From Sclerotiophoma versabilis (lineage: Eukaryota; Ascomycota; Dothideomycetes; Pleosporales; Didymellaceae): 64,000 nt of DNA. The notes under the pieces were generated by a model. That model was not told where the DNA came from, did no database searches, and saw only the letters and a program-made list of their open reading frames with translations. How positions within the stretch are numbered: position 1 is the first letter of the stretch; the number at the start of each line of letters is the position of its first letter. The position numbers were made by a program, and so were the translations under genes. Below, in pieces: positions 10,997-22,656 of the stretch. Location of the stretch: positions 806,001-870,000 of the forward strand of contig JAAROD010000080.1 of assembly GCA_012274445.1 (NCBI GenBank). Reading direction: 5' to 3'.

Positions 10997-13700
10997 TTAG
11001 TAAGAGTCGCCAAAAAATTGACTGGCGAGGATGATGTCTTTGTCACCGTTCGCGAAATCCCAACCCACAATCGTCGGATCTTGACTACAGCATATGATTC
11101 TCCGTGCATCAAACTGCAGCTTGAACACACGCGAGTTGGTGCCCTGGTTGGTGAGTGGTACACCAAGTGGGTGGGGATGATGATGGTGATGAGGACCGTG
11201 ATGGTGGTGGTGGGCTGCAGCATTTGCAGGTGCTCCTTGCTGGGCTTGTTGTGCAGGTCCTGCTGCTGCTGCTGCTTGACTGGCCTGATTAGCAGCACCA
11301 GCGACAGTGGCAGCGACGGGCGGTCGTGGGTTTCCACCATTGGCAGTGTTGCCAGCGCCATTACCATGCATTGCTTGTGAGGCTGCATGAAGTGCTTGTG
11401 CCTGCTGAGCGAGGTTCTGGGCTGCTTGTGCCTGAGCCTGAGCTTGCTGTGCCAATGCCTGGAAATTATTCTGCTGAGCGGCTGCTTGACCTGCTTGTTG
11501 CTGCGCGGCATTCTGGGTGCCCTGAGGTCCCTGAGTGGGGGGTTGGGCGGCTGGCCTTCTCGGTCGGCCGCCTGCAGCTCTGACCGCGTCATGTTGATAG
11601 AGAATCTTTGACTTCTCCCAAGCACCATCGGCCCCTTTCTTCCAAATGATAACCGTCTCATCGTAGGAACCGGACACGATCCGGGCCCACTTGCTGCCTC
11701 CACCACCCGGTGGTAGCTTTGCGCCATAGGCGAATATAGACCTCGGATCCCGGGAACCAGCATTGCGTGCACGTCGTTGCGCCCTGGAGAGTCTCTGGTC
11801 GATCTGGCCTCGATTCTGTGCTTCGAAGAAATTGCGGTCCACAGCTCGTGCTTCGGCTTCGAGCTCTTCCTCATTGCCGGGAAGGTCTCCAAACTGAGCT
11901 TGCACAGTCCGCACAAGGTTGCTGTGCCCTTGCAGGCAGGCCACTTCAGCTCCTGTAGCTCGGTCGAAGATACGGACTGTTTCGTCGGAGCTACCACTGA
12001 CGATCCTTCGTCCGTCAAATTGTACGCAAGCAATACCCTTGCTGTGCCCTTGGAAGGTTCGAATGCATGCACCGGTTCGCACGTCCCATATTTTGACGCT
12101 CCTGTCTCCAGAAGCAGAAACGATCTGCCCATCGAGGATCTGTATGGCGTTGACGGCTGCACCATGTCCTTCCAGGGTCATGACAAGGTTGTAAGGCCTT
12201 AGCGGTGTAAAGTGCAGATGCTGGTTTTCGACATGCTGTTGCATATTGATGATGTACTCTGGAAAGCGTGCTCCGCTCTTGGTGGTCGATGAAGGATACG
12301 TATCATCGGTGGGTAGCATTTCTCTTCGATTCCAGACCTTGATGGACTTGTCTTTCGAGCAAGTGACCAAGTATCGATCGTCAAACCGCAGGTTCAGAAC
12401 TGATTCCGAATGTGCTTTCTCGATCTCTTTGATCATCTGCCCAGTCGAGAACTGCCAGAGAATGACTCTGCAATCACTGCCTCCAGATATAACGAGATCG
12501 TGTTCAGGCCGCTCATCGAACTGCAAGCAGAGTACAGAGGCTGTGTGACCTAGGAGTGGTTTATGTATCAAACGTTGTGTGTCGAGGTTCCAGATCCTGA
12601 TGCTCCTGTCCCTACTTCCACTGACTAGATACTTCCCTGAGTACTGTATCGTATACACACACTCAGTGTGAGCTTCGTGGGGGTGGTTGGGGTGAGGCAA
12701 TTGGAAATTGGAGTAACGGCCGGCGTCCCAGTTATCCTCTAGCATCTTCTTCTGCTTGTACAGATATTGCCAGTTGATCTTGGGGTCTGGGCCTGGCAAC
12801 AGCAGTGTTGGACGTATGCGAGGTGAGACGCTTTCCATCGGCGTTGGATCTCCATTTTGCGCTGGTGACGTTCGACGCTCCTGTGTAGACTGTGATTGTG
12901 CGGTAACAACACCTTCCATCTGGTCGTCCGCCCTATTTGATGAGCCTTCATCTGCTTCCACTGTGCCGTGCTGCTCGCCCCAGCTGTTCTCTGTAGCGGG
13001 ACCGTTGCCGAAGAGTTGGCGCTCGCCGCGCACCCGCCTCTTAGACGACGGCTTGTCCAGATCCATGTCTTCTGCGGCTCTGGGACGTGTTTTGCGCTCC
13101 TTCTCCCGGAAGCCAGCGCGTCGCTGTCGTTCTGCCTCCTCGTACTCGCGCACCTGCGGGAAGTTGGAGTTCCAGCCCTCGAGACGGAACAGCAGCTTCC
13201 ACAGTGGGCTGTCCATGACGCGTATTCGCCATGCTCGTGACAGTGTCGACGCCCGCAGCAGCGTCTCCGGTTCGAGGTATGACAGGATCTGGAAGGTGAT
13301 CTCTGGTGGAAGATACAAGACGGGGTCGAGATGAAGGAGCGGATTCAGTTTCTCGACGATACCGGCGATTGACGAGGTCCGCAGCGATCGCAGAATGGCG
13401 TATGCAATTTCTGGGGGGCCTGTTAGCAGTCACGCCTAATTGGGCATGCGCGCTCGACATACCGCTGCGCTGCTGCTCGTCTAAGCCCAGAATCCAGTCG
13501 GGCAGGCTGAAGTGTTGTGCTTCAGGCTCCAGGCCGCTGTCGCCGGCGCCCATGACCATGTCCGTCTCGGTCTGGCTGCGCGTGTCCTCCGAGTAGCCCT
13601 CGTCGAACCGGCTGGCGTTCATGATGGCTGCGGGGCGGAACGGGTGGATGTAGGGCGAAGTCGAGAAATTCGTGGGCGGACGTCCGAGCGGGTCTGCCAT
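10997..13700 (-). CDS. F-box/WD40 protein, FWD-1-like SCF substrate receptor
   Basis: Two exons, 13700-13463 and 13410-10997, joined over a 52-nt intron (GTATGT...CCCAG), giving about 883 aa. A second acceptor at 13420 is also in frame and would add three residues. The N-terminus has a short conserved helix segment ('EIAYAILRSL') before the F-box (about residues 112-150, 'YLPPEITFQILSYLEPETLL'). The C-terminal half has about seven WD40 repeats with clear WD ends (IRIW, VILW, IKVW, VKIW, VRIF, VIIW, VGWD). The architecture and the 'LDPVLYLPPE' lead resemble Neurospora FWD-1, which directs the clock protein FRQ to the proteasome, but beta-TrCP/Cdc4 relatives cannot be excluded without a tree. 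A Gln/Ala-rich and His-rich insert of about 120 residues splits the last blade from the others. Confidence 0.9.
13411..13462 (-). other. Intron of the F-box/WD40 gene
   Basis: Donor GTATGT. The acceptor CCCCCCAG gives 'QQRSEIAYAIL'; the upstream CTAACAG at 13420 gives 'QQRSGPPEIAYAIL'. Both keep the frame, so alternative NAGNAG-like splicing is possible. Confidence 0.75.
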
Positions 13701-15915
13701 TGCGGTGCTCGAGCGTCTGTGGCGGCGGGGTGCGGCGCGAGTGGCGCCGAGTCGAAGGAAGGAGCGGTGTTGTGGTTCCAGCGCAAGCGGCGTGGGTGGG
13801 TGAGAATGCGCTGACGAAGCGGTCGTCGCCTTGTGTGCTGCCTGAGCGCGCCTAGACGGTTACTGCCTGTGCACAGCGGGCCTGCAGCATCTCCGGGCGT
13901 CGCGAAGCAGGTTGCAGTTACGCGCGGGCAGCAAGACGGCCGTGTATTGCGCTGACAAGGCCGCACCGGCTCGTTGGCACTGGAGACGTTTGATGCAGAC
14001 GTTTGATGCAGACGTTTGATGCAGACGTCTGGTCGTTGTCACCGGTCCTCAGTTCTGCGGCTGGACCCGCGCCGCCGCACTGGCTAGCCCGTCCTGGGCT
14101 ACCTCCACCAAAGTGCTACTCCCCATCTTGCACTGCGAGGACTCGGCAGCAGGGTCCATGCTGCACGAGGCCCAAGAAACCCCATGCTCGCACAGTCGCT
14201 GCCTATTCCTGGCTGAAGCACGCAAACAGGGCTAGCGACGGGTACATGCATCGCTCGGCGGTCATGTTATCTCGAACGTCAGCCATCTACACATGGACAG
14301 CTAGTTTGGTGATGTGCTCAAGACAGTGGGTAGCAGAGGCGCTGTGCAGACGGCGCCGCCAGTCACGCCGCCAGTCACGCAATCAGTCACTGCATGTGCC
14401 GTGCCGTGCAGCATCAGCGCGGCTCTATCGTTGCTTCTCGCTCTGCCCGATGCTCGTCAACCTCTTGTTTGCTACGTTGGCGAGCCTCGAGCAGACCAGG
14501 CACAGACAGAGCGCAGGCCAAGCAGGACCCTGTGTCCCACTCGTTCAGCGAGCAGTCGTGCTGTGCACCTATCCTGGTTCGCCCAAGCGCCGTCAGTCAC
14601 ACGCCAACGAGGAGGCCGTCACCTGCTCTGATGGGCGCTCACCGGCCACCAATGCATCCAACGCCTGCGAGCGTCATGGGAACGCGGCGCGTACAGCTCT
14701 GTCGACTGCCTGCAGAGATGGCATCGCCCGGCAGAAATAGACGAGCCTCAACATTCCACACACGCTTGACAGGTGAGCAGCATCTCGGAGGCAGGTCCTT
14801 GGATGTTGAATCGCTCCGTCTTCTCCTCCGCTCGGACTGGTGGGTGCAGTGTGCATAGGGTGGAAGCTACTTAGACTACTCTGCCGAAGTAGTTGAGTTG
14901 GCGCAAAGCATGTTGAAGTAGTACCTATGCGGGCAAGTTGCGGAGAGAGCAAATGCTCCGATGGGTGAGATGCAGATCACTCCCAGAGTAGGGACCTTCG
15001 CCGGCAGTAGGGACAGCTGGAGCGAACAGGCAGCGAGACGGTGAAGGGTGCTGCCCAATCTTGCCGGCGACGGACTGTGATGAGAACGGGCGATGGGGCT
15101 GGTGGATGCCAGGGCGAGTGTGCATAAGGCAGCGTGCAATGTCGCCATCAGCCTTGGGTAGTGCATAGCATGTTGGCTGTCACAGAGCGCTGTTGGGCTG
15201 CCGAGATCCGGGTGAAGATGGGGAACGTTGACTCTCTAGTGGGAGGAGAGGCGCTGCTCATGCCCTGAATCACCGCAACACACGATGCACTCGGTGGATC
15301 AAGCCGAGTCAGCGCTCGCTCGACACACAGTCGGGTTGAAGCGTCACCGCGGCCTCTTTGAGCCATGGAGCGAGCAGGCTGCTCGACCTCGGACGCACGC
15401 CACGCGCCGTCACCCAGCGCCTTGGTCGGCGACAAGTGGCAGGCGGCAGCGCAGCGAACGGTGCAGTGTCGTCGACGGCTGGGTGTCTCGGTGTGAAGCA
15501 CACCCCACAGGTATTCTGTTACGTCACGTGCAGGCCGATGTTTCATAGCACCCCTATCGTGCATGCACCTGCCCGGCCAGCCCACACTGCATCCCGCCCC
15601 AGCACCTCGCACATTGCACCTCGCACCTCGCACGTCCAGCGTCACATTGCCGGCGCCCACACTCTGTCGCACCTCCGCACAGCAGCCCTGGACGCGCAGC
15701 GCTTGACAGTCTGCAGTTTCGGCGTTCGCTGTCCTCGAAGACGGCGCGCCCTGCCCTGGACCCTGCTGCTAGCGCCACCGATCGTCCCTACTGTCCTAGG
15801 CTCCTGGCACGGCGGTCGCAGGGAGATGAAGCATTAGGGTAGCGGGCTGCCAGATTGCCAGCACCTGCCCCGAGCCTGCACAGAGCCCTGCCCGCGCACA
15901 GTGCCGTCCTGGAGT
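13701..15915. other. Intergenic region between divergent F-box/WD40 and cdc24 genes
   Basis: About 2.2 kb of GC-rich sequence that must hold both promoters. It contains a 13-bp tandem repeat at 13985-14028. The numerous open frames on both strands are explained by GC richness and show no domains. Confidence 0.6.
13985..14028. repeat. 13-bp tandem repeat, 3.4 copies
   Basis: Three exact copies of GACGTTTGATGCA (13985-13997, 13998-14010, 14011-14023) and a partial fourth (GACGT). They lie about 290 bp upstream of the F-box/WD40 start codon, in its likely promoter or 5' UTR. Confidence 0.95.
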
Positions 15916-15987
15916 ACCGCAGCACCGCAGCACCGCAGCACCGCAGCACCGCAGCACCGCAGCACCGCAGCACCGCAGTACCGCAGT
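15916..15987. repeat. 8-bp tandem repeat next to the cdc24 start codon
   Basis: Nine copies of an 8-bp unit: seven ACCGCAGC then two ACCGCAGT, ending three bases before the ATG at 15991. Because 8 is not a multiple of 3, a change in copy number would shift any frame running through it, so it is best read as 5' leader. Confidence 0.95.
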
Positions 15988-15990
15988 AGC

Positions 15991-18900
15991 ATGGAAGCGG
16001 GCGTCGCGTTCCACTCGGGCCTGCACCGCGCCCACACCTCGCAGCCTCCGCCCACCGCCTCTTCGACGCACTCGCGCATGACTTCCACCGGCGGGCCCCC
16101 AGCCCTCATGTCCCACCAGAGCTTCCAGAGCCAGTACAGCAGCTACTCGCACAACAGCGCCCGCGACACGCAGGGCACCAATGCCACCAGCACCTCGACC
16201 CTGTTCGGCCAACCGCCGCCCGCCTTCCCCACGCTGGCCACTCCCGTCAACGGCGGGCCCGTCGAGGCCAGCGACAACGTCCTCAACAAGCGCGCCGACA
16301 AAGACACGTCGCTCTTCCAGCGATGTCTGACCCTGCAGCTGCGCCTGCGCGCCATCCCCGGCTTCGAGCGCTGGCTGATTGAGGAGGAGGTCCGCGCCGA
16401 CGACGACGAGCCCGTCGACCCTGTCACCCTGCTGTGGAGGACCTTCCGGAGGGGCTACCCGCTCATGGAGCTGTACAACGCCCTGGACCCGCGCAACCTG
16501 CTCGTCATCCCCAACGCAAAGGCCGACGAGAAGAGCCAGAAGAAGCACGAGAAGATGGCCACCTACAAGTTCATCCAGGCCTGCGTCAACGAGCTGGGCA
16601 TCTCGCAGGAGAGCTGCTTCATCCTCATGGACCTGTATGGCGACGACACGACTGGCTTCGTCAAGGTACGCTGCCACTGTCACCCCTCTCCCCTTGCTTG
16701 TACTAACTGTGTGTAGGTCACCAACGTCGTCAACCGCGTCCTCGACTCGCTCGTCCAGATGGGCAAGATCAATCCTGCCGCCGTTAACCTCGATGACGAC
16801 GCCTCTGTCAGCTCGTCCATCAAGCGCTCCCAGCGAGAGTACATCATCGAGGAGCTGGTCAAGACCGAGCGCACCTACGTCCAGCACCTCGAGCTCCTGC
16901 AGGAATTTAAGAAGCTCGTGGAAGAGAAGGGCATCATCAGCGGCGACCAGATCCACGACATCTTCTTGAACCTGAACGCTCTCCTCGACTTCCAGCGCCG
17001 ATTCCTCATCCGTGTCGAGCAAACAAACGCTCTGCCCGCCGAGGAGCAAAACTGGGGAAACCTCTTCGTACTGTACAAGGATGCTTTCAAGGTCTATGAG
17101 CCATACATTGCGAACCAGAAAAAGTGCGAACAGATCGCGATGCGCGAGTTTGACAAGCTGAAAGAGACAGGCGGAACGCCTGAGATGCGCCAGATGGTGG
17201 AATCGCCCACACTACTCACCTCCTTCTTGCTCAAGCCTTTCCAGCGATTGACCAAGTATCCGTTGCTGCTTTCAGTACGTTGGTCGTTTCATGATGATAA
17301 ATAACATGCGCTAACGCATTGCAGCAATTGCAAAAGAATGGCGACCTCGACGACCAACGAAAAGAAGACCTTGTCAGAGGTATCGACGCAGCCTCGTCTG
17401 TGCTTGCTGGCACAAACGACGCCATCGCCCGCGAAGAGCGTGTCGAAGCCGTCGAAGAGCTCAAGACTCTGGTAGAAGACTGGAAGGGTCACCGTATTGA
17501 AGGCTTTGGTGATCTGCTCCTCTACGGTCAGTTCACCGTGCTCAAGGGCGACAGCATGAGTTCAAAGAACGAAGAGCGTGAAGTAAGTATCGAACCTCAT
17601 CCTCCAAAGGCTCTATCTAACACTCCCTCCAGTACAAGATCTACCTGTTCGAAATGATATTACTCTGCTGCAAGGAGATCAACGTCAACAAGCCAAAGAA
17701 CAAGATGTCGACCAGGTCACTAGTCACAAAAGATGGGAAGCCCAAGCTACAACTGAAGGGCCGCATCTTTATGCAAAACGTCACCGAGACCATTTCCTTA
17801 CAGAAGCCAGGCTCATACACTTGCCAGATCTTCTGGAAGGGCGATCCAGGGATTGAGAATTTCATCATTCGATTTACCTCGGAAGAGACCATGAAGAAAT
17901 GGGCTGCCCAGGTGGATGCGCAAAGGCGTGTATGGAAAGAGCAAGTACGGTCCAGCGCCAGCACTACGAATTCGAAGCCCTCAGACACCAACTTTACCTA
18001 CATGGCTGGCCTCAACGTCGAGAACCCCTACGCGCAGCAGGAGGAGGACGACGATGACGACGATGAGCCTTCTGCTGGCTATCCACGGGATAGTTACGGC
18101 ATCATGCAGAACAGTTCGAGTGGCTCTCCACGGTCGCGATCAACAACTGGCGAAAGCGGTCCACCAATGGATGGAATTGACCCAAGAGTACCCCCTCCAC
18201 GATTTCCTTTAGGTTATTCCGGTTCCGCTCAGCCGCCACTAACATTGCGCACACAGCAGCTCCAGAACTCAGGCGCGATGGAGTCCCACTTTTCACCTGT
18301 CGTTGAGACACCTATGTCGTCCTACTCTAATGCGAGGACCAGTTCCTCGTCTGCAGGCACATTTCCATTTCCTCGCCAAACACCGCCAAACGGGTACTCC
18401 ATGGAGGAGAACAACCGTTACACGGCGCCAGCGCCATCCCGTGGTCACGGTCGTGAACCATCTGGTCAATATGCCAACGCACGCGCCCAGCGACCATCGT
18501 TGCCCGCCAATGCCAGTATGTCATCTCAAGGTCAACGTCTACGGGCAGCTAGTAGCCCCGATATTCATAATGGTAACGTGCCACGCAAAGGACCGAGCGG
18601 ACCCGTACCGGACGTACCGCCTTTTCCAACACACTACGCTTACAACGCTGCGATTGTAAATCGCAGCCAAAGCAATTCACCGAGTGGACTGCCTCCAAGA
18701 GCAGGCACTCAATCACCCGCAATACAGAGAGATCGTCTGATCCAACAAAGAACAGCTGCGGAGCTCTCCACTCTCGGCGATTACCCAGGTGGACCAGCTC
18801 GCCGCGATCCAGGCTTTGCGCCTATGTCTCGCACTATGACGCCTGCATCGTCGTTCGAGCGAACAATGACACCAGCTTCGATAGACTCTCGGAATATGTC

Positions 18901-19234
18901 GCCACCACTTGCGTCAGAGCATTCCAATATTCCAAGTCAGCTGAAAGTGAAGGTCCACTGCCCGTCGGCAGGCAGCTCAATGGTGTTGGTAGTCAGCACC
19001 AACATCAGTTTCCAATCACTCAAGGATCGTATCGATGCCAAACTTCAGCGATCGACACCAGTTTCACTTGCCTCCGGCCAGGTCAAGTTGAAGTACCTCG
19101 ATAGCGAAGGTACTTATGTCAGCATTCAGTGCGACGATGACGTCCTGGAAGCGTTTGAGAATTGGCAAGAGCAGCAGAGAGATCTGAACCCAGGCGGAGG
19201 ACAGCTGGGCGAGATTGAACTTTTCTGCCAATGA
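15991..19234 (+). CDS. cdc24: Cdc24-type Rho guanine nucleotide exchange factor
   Basis: Four exons (15991-16665, 16717-17274, 17325-17582, 17633-19234) with three introns of 50-51 nt give 1030 aa. Domains in order: a Ser/Gln-rich leader, the Cdc24 calponin-like domain (about 105-235), the DH/RhoGEF domain (about 262-450, 'REYIIEELVKTERTYVQHLE' to 'LLKPFQRLTKYPLLL'), the PH domain (about 470-620), a long Ser/Pro-rich linker with an acidic run (EEDDDDDDE), and a C-terminal PB1 domain (about 935-1028) with the acidic OPCA stretch 'DSEGTYVSIQCDDDVLEAF'. The known role is activation of Cdc42/Rac at growth sites. The PB1 domain binds Bem1 and, in filamentous fungi, NoxR, linking polar growth with NADPH oxidase. 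The first ATG in frame is 15991; a later one at 16108 (MSHQSF) is a possible alternative. Confidence 0.95.
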
Positions 19235-19835
19235 TGATATATCCACGACACGGCATGGGCATGGCGTACATGGCGCACATTTGATTTCTTCCTTTCAAGA
19301 GCAGGTCATCACCTGCACCCCTTCGGCGAATGGAGTCAGCGCAACTCTTTATCAACATTATATCCACGATCTGGCATTACAAATGGATGCGCCGTTTCCG
19401 TCAGGCTGGCATGGCAAGGCGAGGCACGGCAAGGCAAGGCAAGGCAGGTCGCACTGGGCTGCATCACATCAGTATCCTTATCCTCATTGGCTTTTAGAGT
19501 AGCATCCCTTTCTTCGAGTGTAGGTAGCTTATGTGCGGGGGAATTTTCGGAGGAGAAGAATGGTTTTTGTGCCTCGAGGCAAGTGATGACTGATGAAGGA
19601 ATGAAAGCACATTTACCGATCTATACTCATATGCGTTGCTATAGAGCGGAGTTTGATAGATGCAAGTAAATGAATCAACATGACGACTCTACATGTAAGC
19701 TGCATGGCATGGTGAAGCGTATCCGTACCCAGACCTAGGTTGCACAGGAGCTTTCGATTGGAATGGGTTTGTGCGAATACAGCACCGCTCACGCCCGTGC
19801 ACGGCGGCGACGATTCACTAATGCACCCGAGATTA
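19235..19835. other. Intergenic, convergent 3' ends of cdc24 and F-box/WD gene
   Basis: Holds both 3' UTRs. A short GGCAA/GGCGA pentamer-like repeat lies at about 19408-19448. No gene is seen. Confidence 0.6.
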
Positions 19836-21782
19836 CTATGAGCCGCGGCCTCTGCCTCGTCCGCGCCCTCTACCCCTCCCGCCTCTCCCGCCTCTGTGGG
19901 CCTGTCTCGGCCCCTGAGGTACCCCCCTCGTCCACCTATCCTTCTCGTCTCTCAGATCTTTCCACCGCTCGTCAAGACCTCTGTACTTCGCGTCTACCCG
20001 CTTCAATCCATTCTGCGCCACCTCCGTAGTAACATCGTCTTGCACCAGGAGCTGCATGACCAGTCCTTCTTCATTGCCTTGCTCGTACATACCCAGATTG
20101 AGCGCGTCGCCTCGAGGATTGTAAGAGGATGTCGCGTCTACCGCGTCGTTATCTGGAAAGTGCGTCACCGACTGTGAAAGCAGGGGGTCCGGGTATGCAT
20201 CGGCGATGCCGTGGAATGTGAGGTTCTGGATCGAGCCTTCGAGGCCGGCGTACAGGTTGGCACTCGCAGCTGAGGGGATGGAGAGGCTGTATACGGGGGA
20301 GTCTTCACGACCGCGCCAGTAATCTTCCCGATAGGCTTCTCGCTTGGGTGGGCTGCGGGGATTCAGGTACAAGTTCCAGCCCCCACATATAGCAGTTGTG
20401 GCGTCCTTTGTGGCGTTGACGATGGCGTTTGTAGCATAGTCCTGGTGGCGAGGCTTGGTCTTCGCCTTTGATGGCAGTGGGACGGTGGAGTAGGCGTGTG
20501 AGCCTGAGAGACGCAGGTCGAAGACTTTGAGCATGCTGTGCATTGATACGCCGACAACGACGCGCTCTAGGCCTTGCGTTGCGAGGGAGTAGATGGAAGA
20601 GTCGTTCGTAGGATCCCAGTATAGGCTCTCGACGTCGCGAGGTGAGCGTAAGTCGTGCAGTCTGACAATGCCATCATAGCCGCCTGATAAGAAGACATTA
20701 CCGGCTTCTGATCCACCCTGAGTGCGACCTGTGACGGGTAGAATTGGGTAGATGGACGTTTGTAAGCTTCGTGTCGTGCCTAGTGTGAAAGACCGGTATG
20801 GATCAGACAGGAAGCCGTCCGAGGTGATCTTGTACACTTGTATCGGCTCGCTAGTCGGGCCGATACCGACAGCGACCTTATCTTCCGACAAGAAATTGCA
20901 AGACCATGTACGGCCAGTTCGAGCTCCTCTGATGGTTGGTGTGACATCTGATACTGCTTCGATAGGCTTCTCTGAGACATCGCAGTCTAATGGGAAGAGT
21001 GACAACGACGTGTCTCCAAGAGTGGCAGCAAGCAAAGGTGTGCTCGAGGAAGATACAGTAAGAGCACCGACAGCTCGGTTAAGGGTGTCGAAGCTTTGCT
21101 CGATCGTTTGCGATTGCTGTGGATCAACATCGACTCGTGTAAGGTGACCAGAGGCTGTACCGAAGACCACTGATTCGAATCCTTGCTCTTTTTGGTGGGG
21201 TCGAAGCAGCCGCAGGCTTGTGATATCGTCTCTTCCCTCACTACTCTCCGGAATTTTATACGTGTACCAAGAGTTTGAATGCCCAAAGGAGTCGTGGGAC
21301 CTCGTACGGTCCTTGGAATCATCCTTATTCCCCGACCCCGTCTCCTTCACTCTCATAACGATTTGAGTGCCAGCAGACCACGTCAAAACTTCCCTTCGAC
21401 TGGTCCATAAGCCAAGTGTCTCTTCATAGCTGTCGATACTAGGCTGATAGCCCATGGTCTGGCCACGAGGACCTCTCCATGTCACTGGCTCCCACATGTT
21501 CAAACTTGTGGTCTCAATACTGGGCTCTAAATATCTGGCGACAAGCCCTCTCCTTTCCCAGTTCCGGTAGAGGGTCGTCAGGCCATGTACTGCATTCTGT
21601 GCATCTGTATCCAGTCCATTGACATGGAAACGTCCTTTGAGCAAAGCCTTCCATCCATCTAACTTTGCAAATTCTGATAGTCGGCGGCTTGTCAAAGCCA
21701 GGTGTAACAGGTCTCGCGGCTTATCGAAATGGCTGGTGATTATCGAGATGATCTCATTAGGTAACGTACTGAGCGCCGCCAT
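19836..21782 (-). CDS. F-box protein with divergent WD40 propeller
   Basis: Single-exon gene of 648 aa from the ATG at 21782. The N-terminus is an F-box ('LSTLPNEIISIITSHFDKPR' and 'LALTSRRLSEFAKLDGWKAL', residues 5-50). The rest reads as a weakly conserved beta-propeller. Repeat-like segments are 'ESVVFGTASGHLTRVDV', 'PLLAATLGDTSLSLFPLD', 'NVFLSGGYDGIVRLHDLR' and 'RVVVGVSMHSMLKVFDLR', with two good 'G.DG.(V/I)R..D' WD-like ends. The last 20 residues are an RGG/GR-rich tail ('GGRGGRGRGRGRGRGRGS'), unusual for an F-box protein and typical of RNA-binding or arginine-methylated proteins. The expected role is a substrate receptor of an SCF ubiquitin ligase. It is convergent with cdc24. Confidence 0.85.
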   Translation of the reverse strand: MAALSTLPNEIISIITSHFDKPRDLLHLALTSRRLSEFAKLDGWKALLKGRFHVNGLDTDAQNAVHGLTTLYRNWERRGLVARYLEPSIETTSLNMWEPVTWRGPRGQTMGYQPSIDSYEETLGLWTSRREVLTWSAGTQIVMRVKETGSGNKDDSKDRTRSHDSFGHSNSWYTYKIPESSEGRDDITSLRLLRPHQKEQGFESVVFGTASGHLTRVDVDPQQSQTIEQSFDTLNRAVGALTVSSSSTPLLAATLGDTSLSLFPLDCDVSEKPIEAVSDVTPTIRGARTGRTWSCNFLSEDKVAVGIGPTSEPIQVYKITSDGFLSDPYRSFTLGTTRSLQTSIYPILPVTGRTQGGSEAGNVFLSGGYDGIVRLHDLRSPRDVESLYWDPTNDSSIYSLATQGLERVVVGVSMHSMLKVFDLRLSGSHAYSTVPLPSKAKTKPRHQDYATNAIVNATKDATTAICGGWNLYLNPRSPPKREAYREDYWRGREDSPVYSLSIPSAASANLYAGLEGSIQNLTFHGIADAYPDPLLSQSVTHFPDNDAVDATSSYNPRGDALNLGMYEQGNEEGLVMQLLVQDDVTTEVAQNGLKRVDAKYRGLDERWKDLRDEKDRWTRGVPQGPRQAHRGGRGGRGRGRGRGRGRGS

Positions 21783-22656
21783 ATTGGTTGATGTGATGTT
21801 GCTTTTTGTGTTGCTACATGTAAACCTGTTCTTAAGGGCCTTTCAATCGCAGACGTTGGATGCTGACAGTCGGAGTCACAAGGCATCCCGGAGGCTGTAT
21901 AGACGTGACATTTTCGTGTTGACCAGAGGAACATTGGTGACTCTTCGACAATGACGACAGAGCAAGTCCGTGTGGCGACTGGGTTCCCTAGCGCCGTGCA
22001 TCAGCCACATCTCCTTTTCATTGCAGGTGCGACCGGTCAAGGGCAGGCAACAGCGATCTACACACTCCTAAGTACCGCGAAATTGACCACGAAGTTTTGC
22101 TGATGGTGAGGCTGCAAATGCAGGTCCTAAAGTCATTGAGGATTTTGTTTCTAGTGTTTGGATGGTAGCCAGCCACGCAATGTGAAACACAGATTAAGGT
22201 TTGCACTAGCGCACGAGAGCTCGAAACACGTGCCGTGAACCCTGAGCGTGTTCCTGTCACTCTGCGCTGTTCACCGCTCGAGTCATTTCCCAACCGTCAC
22301 CTCGAGGCTCCTCCAAAAACAGATATATCACTCTAGCACCGCGCAATAATCGATAATTCATCTGACTCAAAGACAATGGTCACACAACAAACTTATGCCA
22401 AATAATCTGCTTATCCTCGGCCAACCACCCCTCTCGGTGCTTAATTGCTCGAGTTATTGGTCCACACTTTCATGGCGTTGACAACTCCGGAACCTATCCC
22501 GTGATGATCACTATACAAGCGCCGACCTAAATCAAACACCGACCGCTGAGATCTGCAACTTGCGACAGTTATCACCGGCCCTACTCACCCTGACATTCAT
22601 GCGAATCATCACGAGTTGACACAACTCACAAACACATTGCGACACCCAGTTGCGCA
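21783..22656. other. Intergenic between divergent F-box/WD and G-alpha-like genes
   Basis: About 870 bp that should hold both promoters. No gene or repeat supported. Confidence 0.6.

Noticed and set aside
10486..12165. 559-codon minus-strand open frame
   Set aside because: It reads the low-complexity and WD40 part of the F-box/WD40 gene in another frame; the domain-bearing frame is 10997-13410.
14003..14740. 245-codon plus-strand frame
   Set aside because: GC-rich intergenic sequence, rich in Ser/Arg/Cys by composition; starts at the 13-bp repeat and has no domain.
15796..17049. 417-codon minus-strand open frame over cdc24
   Set aside because: Antisense of cdc24 exons 1-2 and of the 8-bp repeat; no family pattern and it ignores clear introns on the plus strand.
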